A stretch of DNA of 13,145 nt, taken from an uncultured Campylobacter sp. GTDB lineage: Bacteria; Actinomycetota; Actinomycetes; Mycobacteriales; Mycobacteriaceae. Made by a program: the position numbers and the translations under genes. Under the pieces are notes generated by a model, which saw only the letters and a program-made list of their open reading frames with translations, searched no databases and was not told the DNA's origin. Position 1 is the stretch's first letter. Every line of letters starts with the position of its first letter. The stretch lies in contig CAMIME010000055.1 in the NCBI GenBank assembly GCA_946221035.1, positions 1 through 13,145 of the forward strand, written 5' to 3'. Below, in pieces: positions 1 to 6,001 of the stretch.

Positions 1-29
1 ATTGGCACACTATCGAGTTCTCACACAAC
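1..29 (-). promoter_or_regulatory. rRNA operon leader element (antitermination/processing region)
   Basis: Read on the minus strand this stretch is TTGTGTGAGAACTCGATAG followed by TGTGCC. It resembles the conserved GAGAACTCAATAGTGTG element found in the leaders just before 16S rRNA in actinobacteria, where it serves antitermination and RNase III processing. The 16S gene itself would lie beyond base 1, outside the window. The position downstream of murA matches mycobacteria and corynebacteria, where an rRNA operon follows murA. Recognition is from memory of the motif. Confidence 0.65.
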
Positions 30-172
30 ACCAGCACACCCAACCCACCAGACACTCACGTCCGGCAATCAGATGACTAGGAATCCACCAGCACTCGTTT
101 TCCTACCGCCACACAAACCAGAAACCGAATCTCACGGTCTTCCCAGCGGGGCGTTGTCGGTCGCGCTGACTC

Positions 173-201
173 CATATAAGTTACACACACCCCACACACA
201 A
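173..201 (-). promoter_or_regulatory. Probable rRNA operon promoter
   Basis: On the minus strand there is a -35-like TTGTGT (196-201), a 17-bp spacer and a -10-like TATATG (173-178). It lies between the murA stop and the leader element at 1-29, as expected for an rrn promoter. A GT-rich run precedes the -10. No gene is seen between 1 and 245, so this stretch is read as promoter plus leader. Confidence 0.55.
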
Positions 202-245
202 CACAAACCCCCAGCACAACCAAGGTTTTTTACGCGGCTATAACC

Positions 246-1502
246 CTATGCTTGGACGCGTTCAACGTGTCCGCCGAGGGCATTGAGCTGCTCGACAAAC
301 TTCGGGTAGCCGCGGTCAATGTGGTGCACCTCGTGCACGGTGGTCGTGCCGTCGGCAACGAGGCCTGCGAGCACGAGACCGGCACCGGCGCGGATGTCGG
401 AGGACCACACGTCCGTGGAGGAGAGGTGGTCCACTCCCCGCAAGACGACATGGTGGCCGTCGACGTTTGCGTCGGCGCCAAGGCGGAGCATCTCATCCAC
501 GAAACGGAAGCGGGCCTCGAAGACGTTCTCCGTAATCACCGATACGCCGTCCGCGACCGTCGCCAAGGCGATAGCCATCGGCTGGAGATCGGTAGGAAAG
601 CCCGGGAACGGCAGCGTCTGGTAGTCCACCGCTTTGGCCCGCTGGTTCATGCGCAGCCGGAAACCATTGCCGTAGGTCTCCAGGTCCGCGCCCGCCAGCT
701 TGAGCTTGGCAAGGGCGAGGTGCAGGTGGCCGGGGGCAACGCCGGTGACCGTAATGTCACCCTGCGACATCGCCGCGGCATACGCCCAGGTGCCGGCGAC
801 GATGCGATCGCCGATAACGGTGTGCTCGGTCGGCTGCAGCTTCTCCACGCCGTCGACGATGATCTGGGAGGTACCCGCACCGGAAATCCGCGCGCCCATG
901 GAGTTGAGCATCTCGCACAGGTCCACAATCTCGGGCTCGCGCGCGGCGTTATCCAGGGTCGTGCGGCCCTCAGCCAGCACCGCGGCCGTGATGATGTTCT
1001 CGGTCGCACCGACAGAGGGAAAGTCCAGCTTGATCGCGGCGCCAACCAACTTGGTGGCACGGGCAACCACGGCACCGTGCTCGATGTGGGTGGTTGCGCC
1101 GAGTTTTTCAAGGCCGGACTGGTGCATGTCAAGCGGGCGGGAACCAATTGCGTCGCCGCCGGGTAGTGCGACACGAGCCTCCCGGCAGCGGGCGACCAGC
1201 GGGCCAAGCACTGCTACCGAGGCGCGGAACTGACGCACGGCGTCAAAATCGGCACGCGGGGACACCTCAGCCGGGGTGGTGATGGTGACGGTGCCGCCGT
1301 CGATCCCGACCTCGCAACCCAGGCCTACGAGGACGTCGCGCATGAGGGGGACGTCGAGGATTTCGGGGCAGTTACGCAGCGTTGTCGTGCCTTCGGCGAG
1401 CAACGCTGCCGCCATGAGCTTGAGGACGCTGTTTTTCGCCCCCACCACGTTGACTACGCCTTCGAGTCGGGTACCGCCAGTGACCAGAAACCGTTCTTTC
1501 AC
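246..1502 (-). CDS. murA: UDP-N-acetylglucosamine 1-carboxyvinyltransferase MurA
   Basis: MurA transfers enolpyruvate from PEP to UDP-GlcNAc, the first committed step of peptidoglycan synthesis, in the cytoplasm. The 418-residue product has the full family length. It shows the N-terminal GAKNS motif (Lys23, Asn24) and the active-site loop GGDAIGSRPLDMH around residue 117. The loop residue is Asp117, where most bacteria have the catalytic Cys; mycobacterial MurA also has Asp here, and that change is known to make the enzyme insensitive to fosfomycin. The start is GTG at 1502; there is no Shine-Dalgarno, but a TACTCT -10-like box lies 7 nt upstream, suggesting a leaderless mRNA. It lies between ramA and an rRNA promoter, all on the minus strand. 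Confidence 0.96.
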   Translation of the reverse strand: MKERFLVTGGTRLEGVVNVVGAKNSVLKLMAAALLAEGTTTLRNCPEILDVPLMRDVLVGLGCEVGIDGGTVTITTPAEVSPRADFDAVRQFRASVAVLGPLVARCREARVALPGGDAIGSRPLDMHQSGLEKLGATTHIEHGAVVARATKLVGAAIKLDFPSVGATENIITAAVLAEGRTTLDNAAREPEIVDLCEMLNSMGARISGAGTSQIIVDGVEKLQPTEHTVIGDRIVAGTWAYAAAMSQGDITVTGVAPGHLHLALAKLKLAGADLETYGNGFRLRMNQRAKAVDYQTLPFPGFPTDLQPMAIALATVADGVSVITENVFEARFRFVDEMLRLGADANVDGHHVVLRGVDHLSSTDVWSSDIRAGAGLVLAGLVADGTTTVHEVHHIDRGYPKFVEQLNALGGHVERVQA

Positions 1503-1509
1503 GGGGCCG

Positions 1510-1515
1510 AGAGTA
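1510..1515 (-). promoter_or_regulatory. murA -10 box, probable leaderless start
   Basis: TACTCT on the minus strand is followed by exactly 7 nt and then the GTG start of murA. The spacing would place transcription initiation at or next to the start codon. No clear -35 is seen 17 bp upstream, which is common in corynebacteria. Confidence 0.5.
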
Positions 1516-1562
1516 CCTGAGCGTTGGGGGCCGGAGGTCCGTCGATAAGCGGGAGTGCTCGC

Positions 1563-2402
1563 TTACGGCAGCGCGCCGATGCGGCGAGCTGCGTTGACGG
1601 CCTCGTACCTTGTGTGCGCGCCGAGCTTGCGCATGACGCTGCGCAGGTAGGACTTCACCGTCTCCGCGCCGATGCCCATTTCCTCGGCCGCCTCCACGTT
1701 TGTGTGGCCCAGGGCGACGCAGGATAAAACGTCGAGCTCGCGGGCGGAGAGCTTCGCCGTCTGCTTCACACGCACCGGGGAGACCATCTGCTCGCAGATC
1801 AGCTCGAGCTCCTTGCGCAGCTCATCATCCTCGACGCGGTTGGTCAGCATGCGTAGCTTGGAGTGGGTGGCGCGCACCTGCTCCCACTCCGCGCCGCTCA
1901 TGGTTCGGCCCGCGGCGACATTGGCGTTTTGGCCCTCGCCCGAGCGCACCGCCGCATTGATAGCAAGGTCCTGCTCCAAGGTGCGGGCGGTCATGGTGAC
2001 CTCCTCGATCACCTTGTCTCCCAACCGCACGGGCGAGTGAACGCCGACGTAGAGCACGCCGCGGATCTCGCGCTGCACGATCACGGGCACGGCGACGATG
2101 GAGTGCAGGCCTTCGTCCTGGATGGGTTTGTCGTACTCGTGCGAGATGACGTTGGCCCTGGTGTAGTCGGAAATACCCACCGCGCGGCGGGTAGCCACCA
2201 CGCGTCCGCCGACGCCGGCACCGGAGTCAATCACTAGGTTCTGCAGGGCGGGAGTGCGCAGACCGATCCACTGCGTGATCTGCAACCGGCCGTCCGGAAG
2301 GAGGGTTCCGTACATCGCCACCGGGATTCCCGTCGCGGTTTTCAGCGCGGTGAGCGAAGCACGGATTGCGTCGTCGTCATCCTTCATTTGCTGAGGGTCC
2401 AT
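1563..2402 (-). CDS. ramA: LuxR-type regulator of acetate metabolism, RamA
   Basis: The product is 279 residues, close to the 282 of C. glutamicum RamA as I remember it. Residues about 15-150 form a GAF-like sensory domain (TGIPVAMYGTLL, GVGGRVVATRRAVGISDYT). Residues 217-279 are a LuxR helix-turn-helix with the signature ELDVLSCVALGHTNVEAAEE and TVKSYLRSVMRKLG. RamA activates acetate and TCA genes in C. glutamicum and represses itself. I chose ATG at 2402 over the longer in-frame start at 2450: AGGAG lies 4 nt before it and MDPQQMKDDDDAIR aligns with the known N-terminus. The position between murA and divergent cysK matches the C. glutamicum order. RamA-type boxes lie in its own promoter. 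Confidence 0.95.
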   Translation of the reverse strand: MDPQQMKDDDDAIRASLTALKTATGIPVAMYGTLLPDGRLQITQWIGLRTPALQNLVIDSGAGVGGRVVATRRAVGISDYTRANVISHEYDKPIQDEGLHSIVAVPVIVQREIRGVLYVGVHSPVRLGDKVIEEVTMTARTLEQDLAINAAVRSGEGQNANVAAGRTMSGAEWEQVRATHSKLRMLTNRVEDDELRKELELICEQMVSPVRVKQTAKLSARELDVLSCVALGHTNVEAAEEMGIGAETVKSYLRSVMRKLGAHTRYEAVNAARRIGALP

Positions 2403-2481
2403 GGTGCTCCTGTCGCCTTCCACGCTCCGGGCGGCCCCATTTGGGTACACCCGAACCTGAACTTGACTTCAAAACATGACC

Positions 2482-2510
2482 ATCATATCGCCCGATCGGG
2501 GGTAGCCAAA
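2482..2510 (-). promoter_or_regulatory. ramA promoter
   Basis: On the minus strand a TTTGGC -35-like box (2505-2510), 17-bp spacer and TATGAT -10 box (2482-2487) lie about 80 nt before the ramA start. The spacer contains a RamA-type box (2497-2503), which would suit negative autoregulation. Confidence 0.55.
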
Positions 2511-2566
2511 CTTCACCCCGCCGTGAAGTTCCCGCAGGTTCGGGCCGGGCGGTTCGCGGCGGGGGT
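2497..2566. promoter_or_regulatory. Cluster of three RamA-type boxes
   Basis: CGGGGGT (2497-2503), ACCCCG (2515-2520) and CGGGGGT (2560-2566) each fit the published RamA consensus, which is A/C/T then G4-6 then T/C, or its reverse. The consensus is short and expected by chance in GC-rich DNA, but three in 70 bp between divergent ramA and cysK, one inside the ramA promoter spacer, is suggestive. A 6-bp inverted repeat, CTTCAC (2511-2516) and GTGAAG (2523-2528), overlaps the middle box and may bind another regulator. Confidence 0.5.
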
Positions 2567-2583
2567 AGCTCACAAGTCGCAAA

Positions 2584-2599
2584 TAGACCCCTCGGTCTA
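2584..2599. promoter_or_regulatory. McbR-type operator upstream of cysK
   Basis: TAGAC (2584-2588), six bases, GTCTA (2595-2599) matches exactly the TAGAC-N6-GTCTA consensus of McbR, the TetR-type repressor of sulfur and methionine genes in C. glutamicum. The full inverted repeat is 7 bp per arm with a 4-bp centre (2583-2600). It lies 32 bp before the cysK -10 box, where repression is plausible. Confidence 0.75.
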
Positions 2600-2631
2600 T
2601 CTAAATGCTACCGCTCAGTCTGCCGTGTCGT

Positions 2632-2637
2632 TATACT
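2632..2637 (+). promoter_or_regulatory. cysK -10 box
   Basis: TATACT is a strong -10 box; the -35 region is weak. Transcription would start near 2644, giving a leader of about 50 nt that contains GCGCGC inverted repeats and an AAGGAG ribosome binding site at 2684-2689, five bases before the cysK ATG. Confidence 0.55.
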
Positions 2638-2694
2638 GTGTTCCGAACCGCGCGCGGCCCGAACGCGCGCAGCGAAAGTGAGTAAGGAGCAACC

Positions 2695-3636
2695 ATGGCA
2701 AAGATTGCAAACAGCGTTCTCGACCTCGTCGGCGGCACCCCGCTGGTAGAGCTGAAGGGCATCACCGAAGAGTACGGCGCGAAGGCCCGCGTGCTGGCGA
2801 AGCTGGAGTTCTACAACCCGGCGAACTCGGTGAAGGACCGCATCGGTAAGGCCATCGTCGAGGCCGCGGAGGAATCCGGCGAGCTGAAGCCTGGCGGCAC
2901 CATCGTTGAGGCAACCTCCGGCAACACCGGTATCGCACTCGCGCTCGCAGGTGCGGCGAAGGGCTACAAGGTCATCCTGACCATGCCTGAGACCATGTCC
3001 ATCGAGCGCCGCGTGATCCTGCGCGCGTACGGCGCGGAGATCGTGCTCACCCCGGGCTCCGCCGGCATGAAGGGCGCGGTTGAGAAGGCGAACGAGATCG
3101 TCGCCCAGAACGAGGGCGCAATCCTGGCCCGCCAGTTTGAGAACGAGGCCAACCCGCGCATCCACTACCAGACCACGGGCCCGGAGATCTGGAACGACAC
3201 CGACGGCCAGATCGACATCCTCGTCGCGGGCGTGGGCACTGGCGGCACCATCTCCGGCGCCGGCAAGTACCTCAAGGAGCAGAACCCGGACCTCAAGGCC
3301 ATCGCGGTTGAGCCGGCTGCGTCTCCCCTGCTGAGCAAGGGCGAGGCCGGCCCGCACAAGATCCAGGGCCTGGGCGCGAACTTCGTGCCGGGCACCCTTG
3401 ATCGCGCGATCGTGGACGAGATCATCACCGTGTCCAACGAGGACGCCGTCGCAACCTCCCGCGAGCTCGCTCGCCGCGACGCCATCCTCGGCGGCATCTC
3501 CACCGGCGCGAACATCAAGGCCGCCCTCGAGGTTGCCGCCCGCCCGGAGAACGAGGGCAAGACCATCGTCACCGTCGTCTGCGACTTCGGCGAGCGCTAC
3601 GTCTCCACCATCCTCTACGAAGACATCCGCGACTAA
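2695..3636 (+). CDS. cysK: Cysteine synthase (O-acetylserine sulfhydrylase) CysK
   Basis: CysK makes L-cysteine from O-acetylserine and sulfide using pyridoxal phosphate. The 313-residue product has standard length. NPANSVKDR carries the PLP-binding Lys47, TSGNTG (74-79) binds the substrate carboxylate, and GTGGT (181-185) is the phosphate loop. The C-terminal DFGERYVSTILYED is typical. The ATG has AAGGAG five bases upstream. An McbR-type operator and a TATACT -10 box lie upstream, pointing to control by sulfur and methionine status. A strong terminator separates it from cysE, which makes its substrate. Confidence 0.97.
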   Translation: MAKIANSVLDLVGGTPLVELKGITEEYGAKARVLAKLEFYNPANSVKDRIGKAIVEAAEESGELKPGGTIVEATSGNTGIALALAGAAKGYKVILTMPETMSIERRVILRAYGAEIVLTPGSAGMKGAVEKANEIVAQNEGAILARQFENEANPRIHYQTTGPEIWNDTDGQIDILVAGVGTGGTISGAGKYLKEQNPDLKAIAVEPAASPLLSKGEAGPHKIQGLGANFVPGTLDRAIVDEIITVSNEDAVATSRELARRDAILGGISTGANIKAALEVAARPENEGKTIVTVVCDFGERYVSTILYEDIRD

Positions 3637-3664
3637 GCACGTTCGCTTATCGACGAGCCTTCGG

Positions 3665-3704
3665 TTCCCCCGCCCCGGCCCCACGCCGGTGCGGGGGAAT
3701 TTTT
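3665..3704 (+). terminator. Rho-independent terminator after cysK
   Basis: A perfect 9-bp stem TTCCCCCGC / GCGGGGGAA (3665-3673, 3691-3699) continues after one mismatch into CCGGC / GCCGG (3675-3679, 3685-3689) with a 5-nt loop and is followed by a T run (3700-3704). The last arm and T tract, GGGGAATTTTTATC, occur twice in tandem (3694-3707, 3708-3721). Confidence 0.9.
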
Positions 3705-3744
3705 ATCGGGGAATTTTTATCGCCGCCGCAAATGGACAGCTTGG

Positions 3745-3750
3745 TACACT
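3745..3750 (+). promoter_or_regulatory. cysE -10 box, probable leaderless start
   Basis: TACACT ends 7 nt before the cysE ATG at 3758 and no Shine-Dalgarno is present, so the mRNA probably begins at the start codon. It lies beyond the cysK terminator, so cysE can be transcribed independently of cysK. Confidence 0.55.
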
Positions 3751-3757
3751 TCCCTCC

Positions 3758-4357
3758 ATGCTTTCCCTGGCCACCAAGGTAATTTCCACAATCCGCGAGG
3801 ACCTGGCAAACGCCCGCGCGCACGACCCGGCTGCGCGCGGCGACGTTGAAAACGCCATCGTCTACTCCGGCCTCCACGCCATTTGGATCCACCGGGTGTG
3901 CCACGCGATGTGGGGGCGCGGGTGGAAGGCGCCGGCGCGGATTCTGGCGCAGTTCAACCGGTTCCTCACCGGCATTGAGATCCACCCGGGGGCGACGATC
4001 GGCCGCAGGTTCTTCATCGACCACGGCATGGGCATCGTGATCGGGGAAACGGCGGAGATCGGCGAGGGGGTCATGCTCTACCACGGCGTGACCTTGGGCG
4101 GGCAGGTGCTCACGCAGACGAAGCGCCACCCCACCATCGGCGACAACGTCACCATCGGCGCGGGCGCGAAGGTGCTGGGGCCCATCACCATCGGTTCCGG
4201 TTCCGCCGTGGGCGCCAACGCCGTGGTCACGAAGGACGTCCCGGCCGATTCCATCGCCGTCGGCATCCCCGCCAAGGTGCGCCCCCGCAAGCAGGACGAG
4301 CGCATCAAGCTGGTCGACCCCGACCGCTACGTGGATCCGGGCAGCTACGTGATCTAG
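3758..4357 (+). CDS. cysE: Serine O-acetyltransferase CysE
   Basis: CysE acetylates L-serine with acetyl-CoA to give O-acetylserine, the substrate of CysK. The 199-residue product is the short form usual in Gram-positives. A helical N-terminal part (to about 70) precedes a left-handed beta-helix of hexapeptide repeats (about 75-172: IHPGATIG, IGETAEIGEGV, IGDNVTIGAGAKVLGPITIGSG). IDHG with His89 corresponds to the catalytic His region of the family. The frame is open far upstream inside cysK, but ATG 3758 is chosen because homology begins there and a -10 box lies 7 nt before it. Its TAG stop overlaps the stop of the convergent acetyltransferase gene in a shared CTAG (4354-4357). Confidence 0.95.
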   Translation: MLSLATKVISTIREDLANARAHDPAARGDVENAIVYSGLHAIWIHRVCHAMWGRGWKAPARILAQFNRFLTGIEIHPGATIGRRFFIDHGMGIVIGETAEIGEGVMLYHGVTLGGQVLTQTKRHPTIGDNVTIGAGAKVLGPITIGSGSAVGANAVVTKDVPADSIAVGIPAKVRPRKQDERIKLVDPDRYVDPGSYVI

Positions 4358-4644
4358 GCCAGTAGGTCCTTGTACTCCGGGTTCTTGTCGATGAACCCCG
4401 CGACCGCCCAGCAACTCGGCCGCACTTTCTTGCCTGCCTCCCGGGTGTCATCCAACGCGTATTGGATCAGCGGGTTCGACAGCCCTTGACCGCGGAATTT
4501 CGGGTCGATCACCGTGTGCGGGAACTCCCGCACCTGCTCTGAGTCGCGGTAAGCGGCGAAACCCGCCACCGCATCGCCCACCATGAGCTCGTACTGCCCC
4601 GCGGCCGGGTTGTTCCGGACTGTGTACTCAGCCTGTTGATTCAT
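4354..4644 (-). CDS. Small GNAT-family N-acetyltransferase (YjdJ/COG2388 type)
   Basis: The 96-residue product fits the very small GNAT-like family COG2388. It has an acetyl-CoA loop RGQGLS (51-56), a preceding strand FPHTVIDPKF and the characteristic ending CWAVAGFIDKNPEYKDLL. The substrate is unknown. The start is ATG at 4644 rather than an upstream in-frame codon, because homology begins there and TAGGAT lies 7 nt before it with TTCGCA 17 bp further up. C. glutamicum has, from memory, a similar acetyltransferase next to cysE. No cysteine-related role can be read from the sequence. Confidence 0.85.
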   Translation of the reverse strand: MNQQAEYTVRNNPAAGQYELMVGDAVAGFAAYRDSEQVREFPHTVIDPKFRGQGLSNPLIQYALDDTREAGKKVRPSCWAVAGFIDKNPEYKDLLA

Positions 4645-4651
4645 GCGATGG

Positions 4652-4680
4652 ATCCTAGGCTCAAGCGTCGCCAATGCGAA
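4652..4680 (-). promoter_or_regulatory. Promoter of the small acetyltransferase gene
   Basis: TTCGCA (4675-4680), 17-bp spacer, TAGGAT (4652-4657), then 7 nt to ATG. This is the best-formed of the leaderless-type promoters in the window. It abuts the tRNA-Phe terminator hairpin. Confidence 0.6.
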
Positions 4681-4709
4681 ACGCCCCCACCGCATGGTGG
4701 GGGCGTTTC
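4678..4709 (-). terminator. Terminator hairpin downstream of tRNA-Phe
   Basis: A perfect 14-bp stem GAAACGCCCCCACC / GGTGGGGGCGTTTC encloses the loop GCAT. It ends 6 bases past the tRNA-Phe 3' end on the minus strand and would end the tRNA transcript. The T run is inside the stem and the tail is only moderately T-rich. Confidence 0.8.
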
Positions 4710-4714
4710 CAGTG

Positions 4715-4787
4715 TGGCTAGAGCCAGGATCGAACTGGCGACCCCACACTTTTCAGGCGTGTGCTCTACCGACTGAGCTATCTAGCC
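4715..4787 (-). tRNA. tRNA-Phe (GAA)
   Basis: A 73-nt gene with acceptor stem GGCTAGA / TCTAGCC, discriminator A, T-loop TTCGATC, and anticodon loop CTGAAAA giving GAA (bases 4752-4754). CCA is not encoded. Only one base (4788) separates it from the tRNA-Asp gene, so the two must be cut from one transcript. Confidence 0.97.
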
Positions 4788-4862
4788 GCGACCCTGACGG
4801 GACTTGAACCCGCGACCTCCGCCGTGACAGGGCGGCGCGCTAACCAACTGCGCCACAGGGCC
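4788..4862. repeat. 75-bp direct repeat, left copy (entire tRNA-Asp)
   Basis: Identical base for base to 7171-7245. Identity stops at once on both sides (C versus A on the left, A versus T on the right), so the repeat is the tRNA gene plus one base. The two copies bound the accessory segment 4863-7170. Confidence 0.95.
4789..4862 (-). tRNA. tRNA-Asp (GTC), copy 1
   Basis: A 74-nt gene with acceptor GGCCCTG / CAGGGTC, discriminator G, T-loop TTCAAGT, and anticodon GTC (4826-4828). It is identical to copy 2 at 7172-7245. It precedes tRNA-Phe by one base and may be driven by the promoter at 4918-4947. Confidence 0.97.
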
Positions 4863-4917
4863 ATATTCTCTTTTTGGGCAATTCCGGGTGTTCCACCCGT
4901 CGTTCGCACGAGTTGTT

Positions 4918-4947
4918 ACCCTACACAGGCCCGGCTCGTGCGGACAA
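4918..4947 (-). promoter_or_regulatory. Candidate promoter for tRNA-Asp copy 1 and tRNA-Phe
   Basis: TTGTCC (4942-4947), 18-bp spacer, TAGGGT (4918-4923) on the minus strand, about 55 bp before tRNA-Asp copy 1. If active it would rescue expression of Asp-Phe after the tRNA set was split. No gene is seen in 4863-5012. Confidence 0.4.
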
Positions 4948-5012
4948 ATCGCCTGCACACTAGCAGTTTCCCGGCGCGATCACCCGGGCGAAGACCGCCG
5001 CGCGAACACTCG

Positions 5013-5123
5013 TTACAGCTGGGTAGCGAGGTACCGCCCGGTCTCGGACCCCGTTTGCTCGTGCGTGGCGACGACCTCCGGCACCGTCCCCGCGGCGACA
5101 ACGTCTCCCTCAGCCGCATTCCA
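5013..5123 (-). pseudogene. C-terminal remnant of a UvrA-like ABC ATPase
   Basis: This frame reads GDVVAAGTVPEVVATHEQ and then TGSETGRYLATQL before a TAA stop. The pattern VVAxGT-x-EVVA-...-TGRYLA is the extreme C-terminus of UvrA and of UvrA-like drug-resistance proteins. Only about 35 codons remain, with no start; the upstream side joins directly to an IS256 piece in another frame. Assignment rests on a short motif remembered from the family and could be a different ABC protein. Confidence 0.45.
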
Positions 5124-5127
5124 GCCA

Positions 5128-5520
5128 GAAACAGATCGTCAGCGCGTCGCACGACAGGTAGGCGTAGCCGCCGGGATCGAGTGGGCGGTTTTTGAAGTCG
5201 GCGACCATCTCGTCGAGTTCTTCCGACATGCGCGAGACTTGCGATTTCGACAGGTTAGAAATCCCAAGCGTGGCCACCAAATCGTTCATTCTGCGGGTGG
5301 AGACCCCCTTGAGGTAGCACGTGGCAATCACCGTCGAAAGTGCCCGTTCGGCTCGTGAGCGGCGCTCTAACAGCCAGTCCGGGAAGAACGCACCGTGGCG
5401 CAGCTTCGGTACTGCCACATCGATCGTGCCGACACGGGTGTCGAGGTCGCGGTGGCGGTACCCGTTGCGGTGGTTGACCCGCTCTGTGCTCGCCCAGGCC
5501 TCCCCTGACCCACCATCAGC
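5128..5520 (-). pseudogene. IS256-family transposase fragment
   Basis: The frame gives ERVNHRNGYRHRDLDTRVGT, then AVPKLRHGAFFPDWLLERR, AERALSTVIATCYLKGVSTRRM, LSKSQVSRMSEELDE and PLDPGGYAYLSCDAL. This is the N-central part of an IS256-type transposase, up to the first catalytic Asp of the DDE triad (CDAL). The first part of the protein and everything after about residue 170 are missing, so it cannot be active. Downstream it breaks at about 5130 into the UvrA-like tail; upstream it is in the same frame as the ISL3 piece, separated by one TAG codon at 5536-5538. Confidence 0.85.
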
Positions 5521-5535
5521 AAGCGTTACACCACA

Positions 5536-5769
5536 CTAAGGGACGCAACCCACCAGCAGCACCGGCCGCCCCGCCGAGGGGATGTCACGCACCAGATGCT
5601 CACGCCGGCCGTGGGCCACCGCGACCACCCCGCACCGCGGGCACCCGGTCACCGACTCGGAGGTCTCCACCAACAGCTCCAGCTCACCGCCGTACTCACC
5701 GACGGCAAGCACCACCAACCCCGAGATGCCGAGCATCGCAGCGGGCAGGACGGTAGCCTCAACACTCAC
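5536..5769 (-). pseudogene. ISL3-family transposase N-terminal fragment
   Basis: A 77-residue reading frame starting GTG at 5769. It contains GCPRCG (the first CxxC of the ISL3 zinc finger), HGRREHLVRDIPSAGRPVLLV and the leading GLVVLAVGEYGGELELLVET typical of ISL3 transposases. It then diverges to GCVP and a stop at the point where a tryptophan and the second zinc-binding pair should follow, so the rest was lost when IS256-type DNA was joined on. GGAG lies 6 nt before GTG but inside an inverted repeat (5769-5822). Confidence 0.85.
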
Positions 5770-5822
5770 CTGGGACTCCTCTCGATCCGTTGCTTGGTCG
5801 CTACGAATCGTGGAGTCCCAGG
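5769..5822 (-). promoter_or_regulatory. Inverted repeat masking the ISL3 ribosome binding site
   Basis: CCTGGGACTCC (5769-5779) and GGAGTCCCAGG (5812-5822) are perfect 11-bp complements with 32 bases between. In the minus-strand RNA the 3' arm contains the GGAG Shine-Dalgarno and the first base of the GTG start. Folding would hide the start, a known way for insertion sequences to limit transposase made from outside transcripts. Confidence 0.6.
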
Positions 5823-6001
5823 CCCGTCTTCACCAGCCCAACCCGGTCAGCGCGTCGCAACCCGGCTACCACGCTTGGTGAGGAAGAGCTGCTAACGTGG
5901 TTCGGCGACGGCCCGGGCACGTCCTTGTTCCTAACCGTCGTGCGCTGGGGTCCGCGTGGACCGCTCGGCCAGCGTCCATCCAGTCAGGAGGCAGTCAGCA
6001 G

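Noticed and set aside
2608..3684. 358-codon minus-strand frame opposite cysK
   Set aside because: Antisense shadow of cysK with Ala/Val/Gly/Asp-rich sequence and no recognisable domain.
4761..5195. Open frame reading GLEPATSAVTGRRANQLRHRA
   Set aside because: It is the antisense of tRNA-Asp, a well-known spurious peptide; the same peptide appears at 7009-7287 over copy 2.
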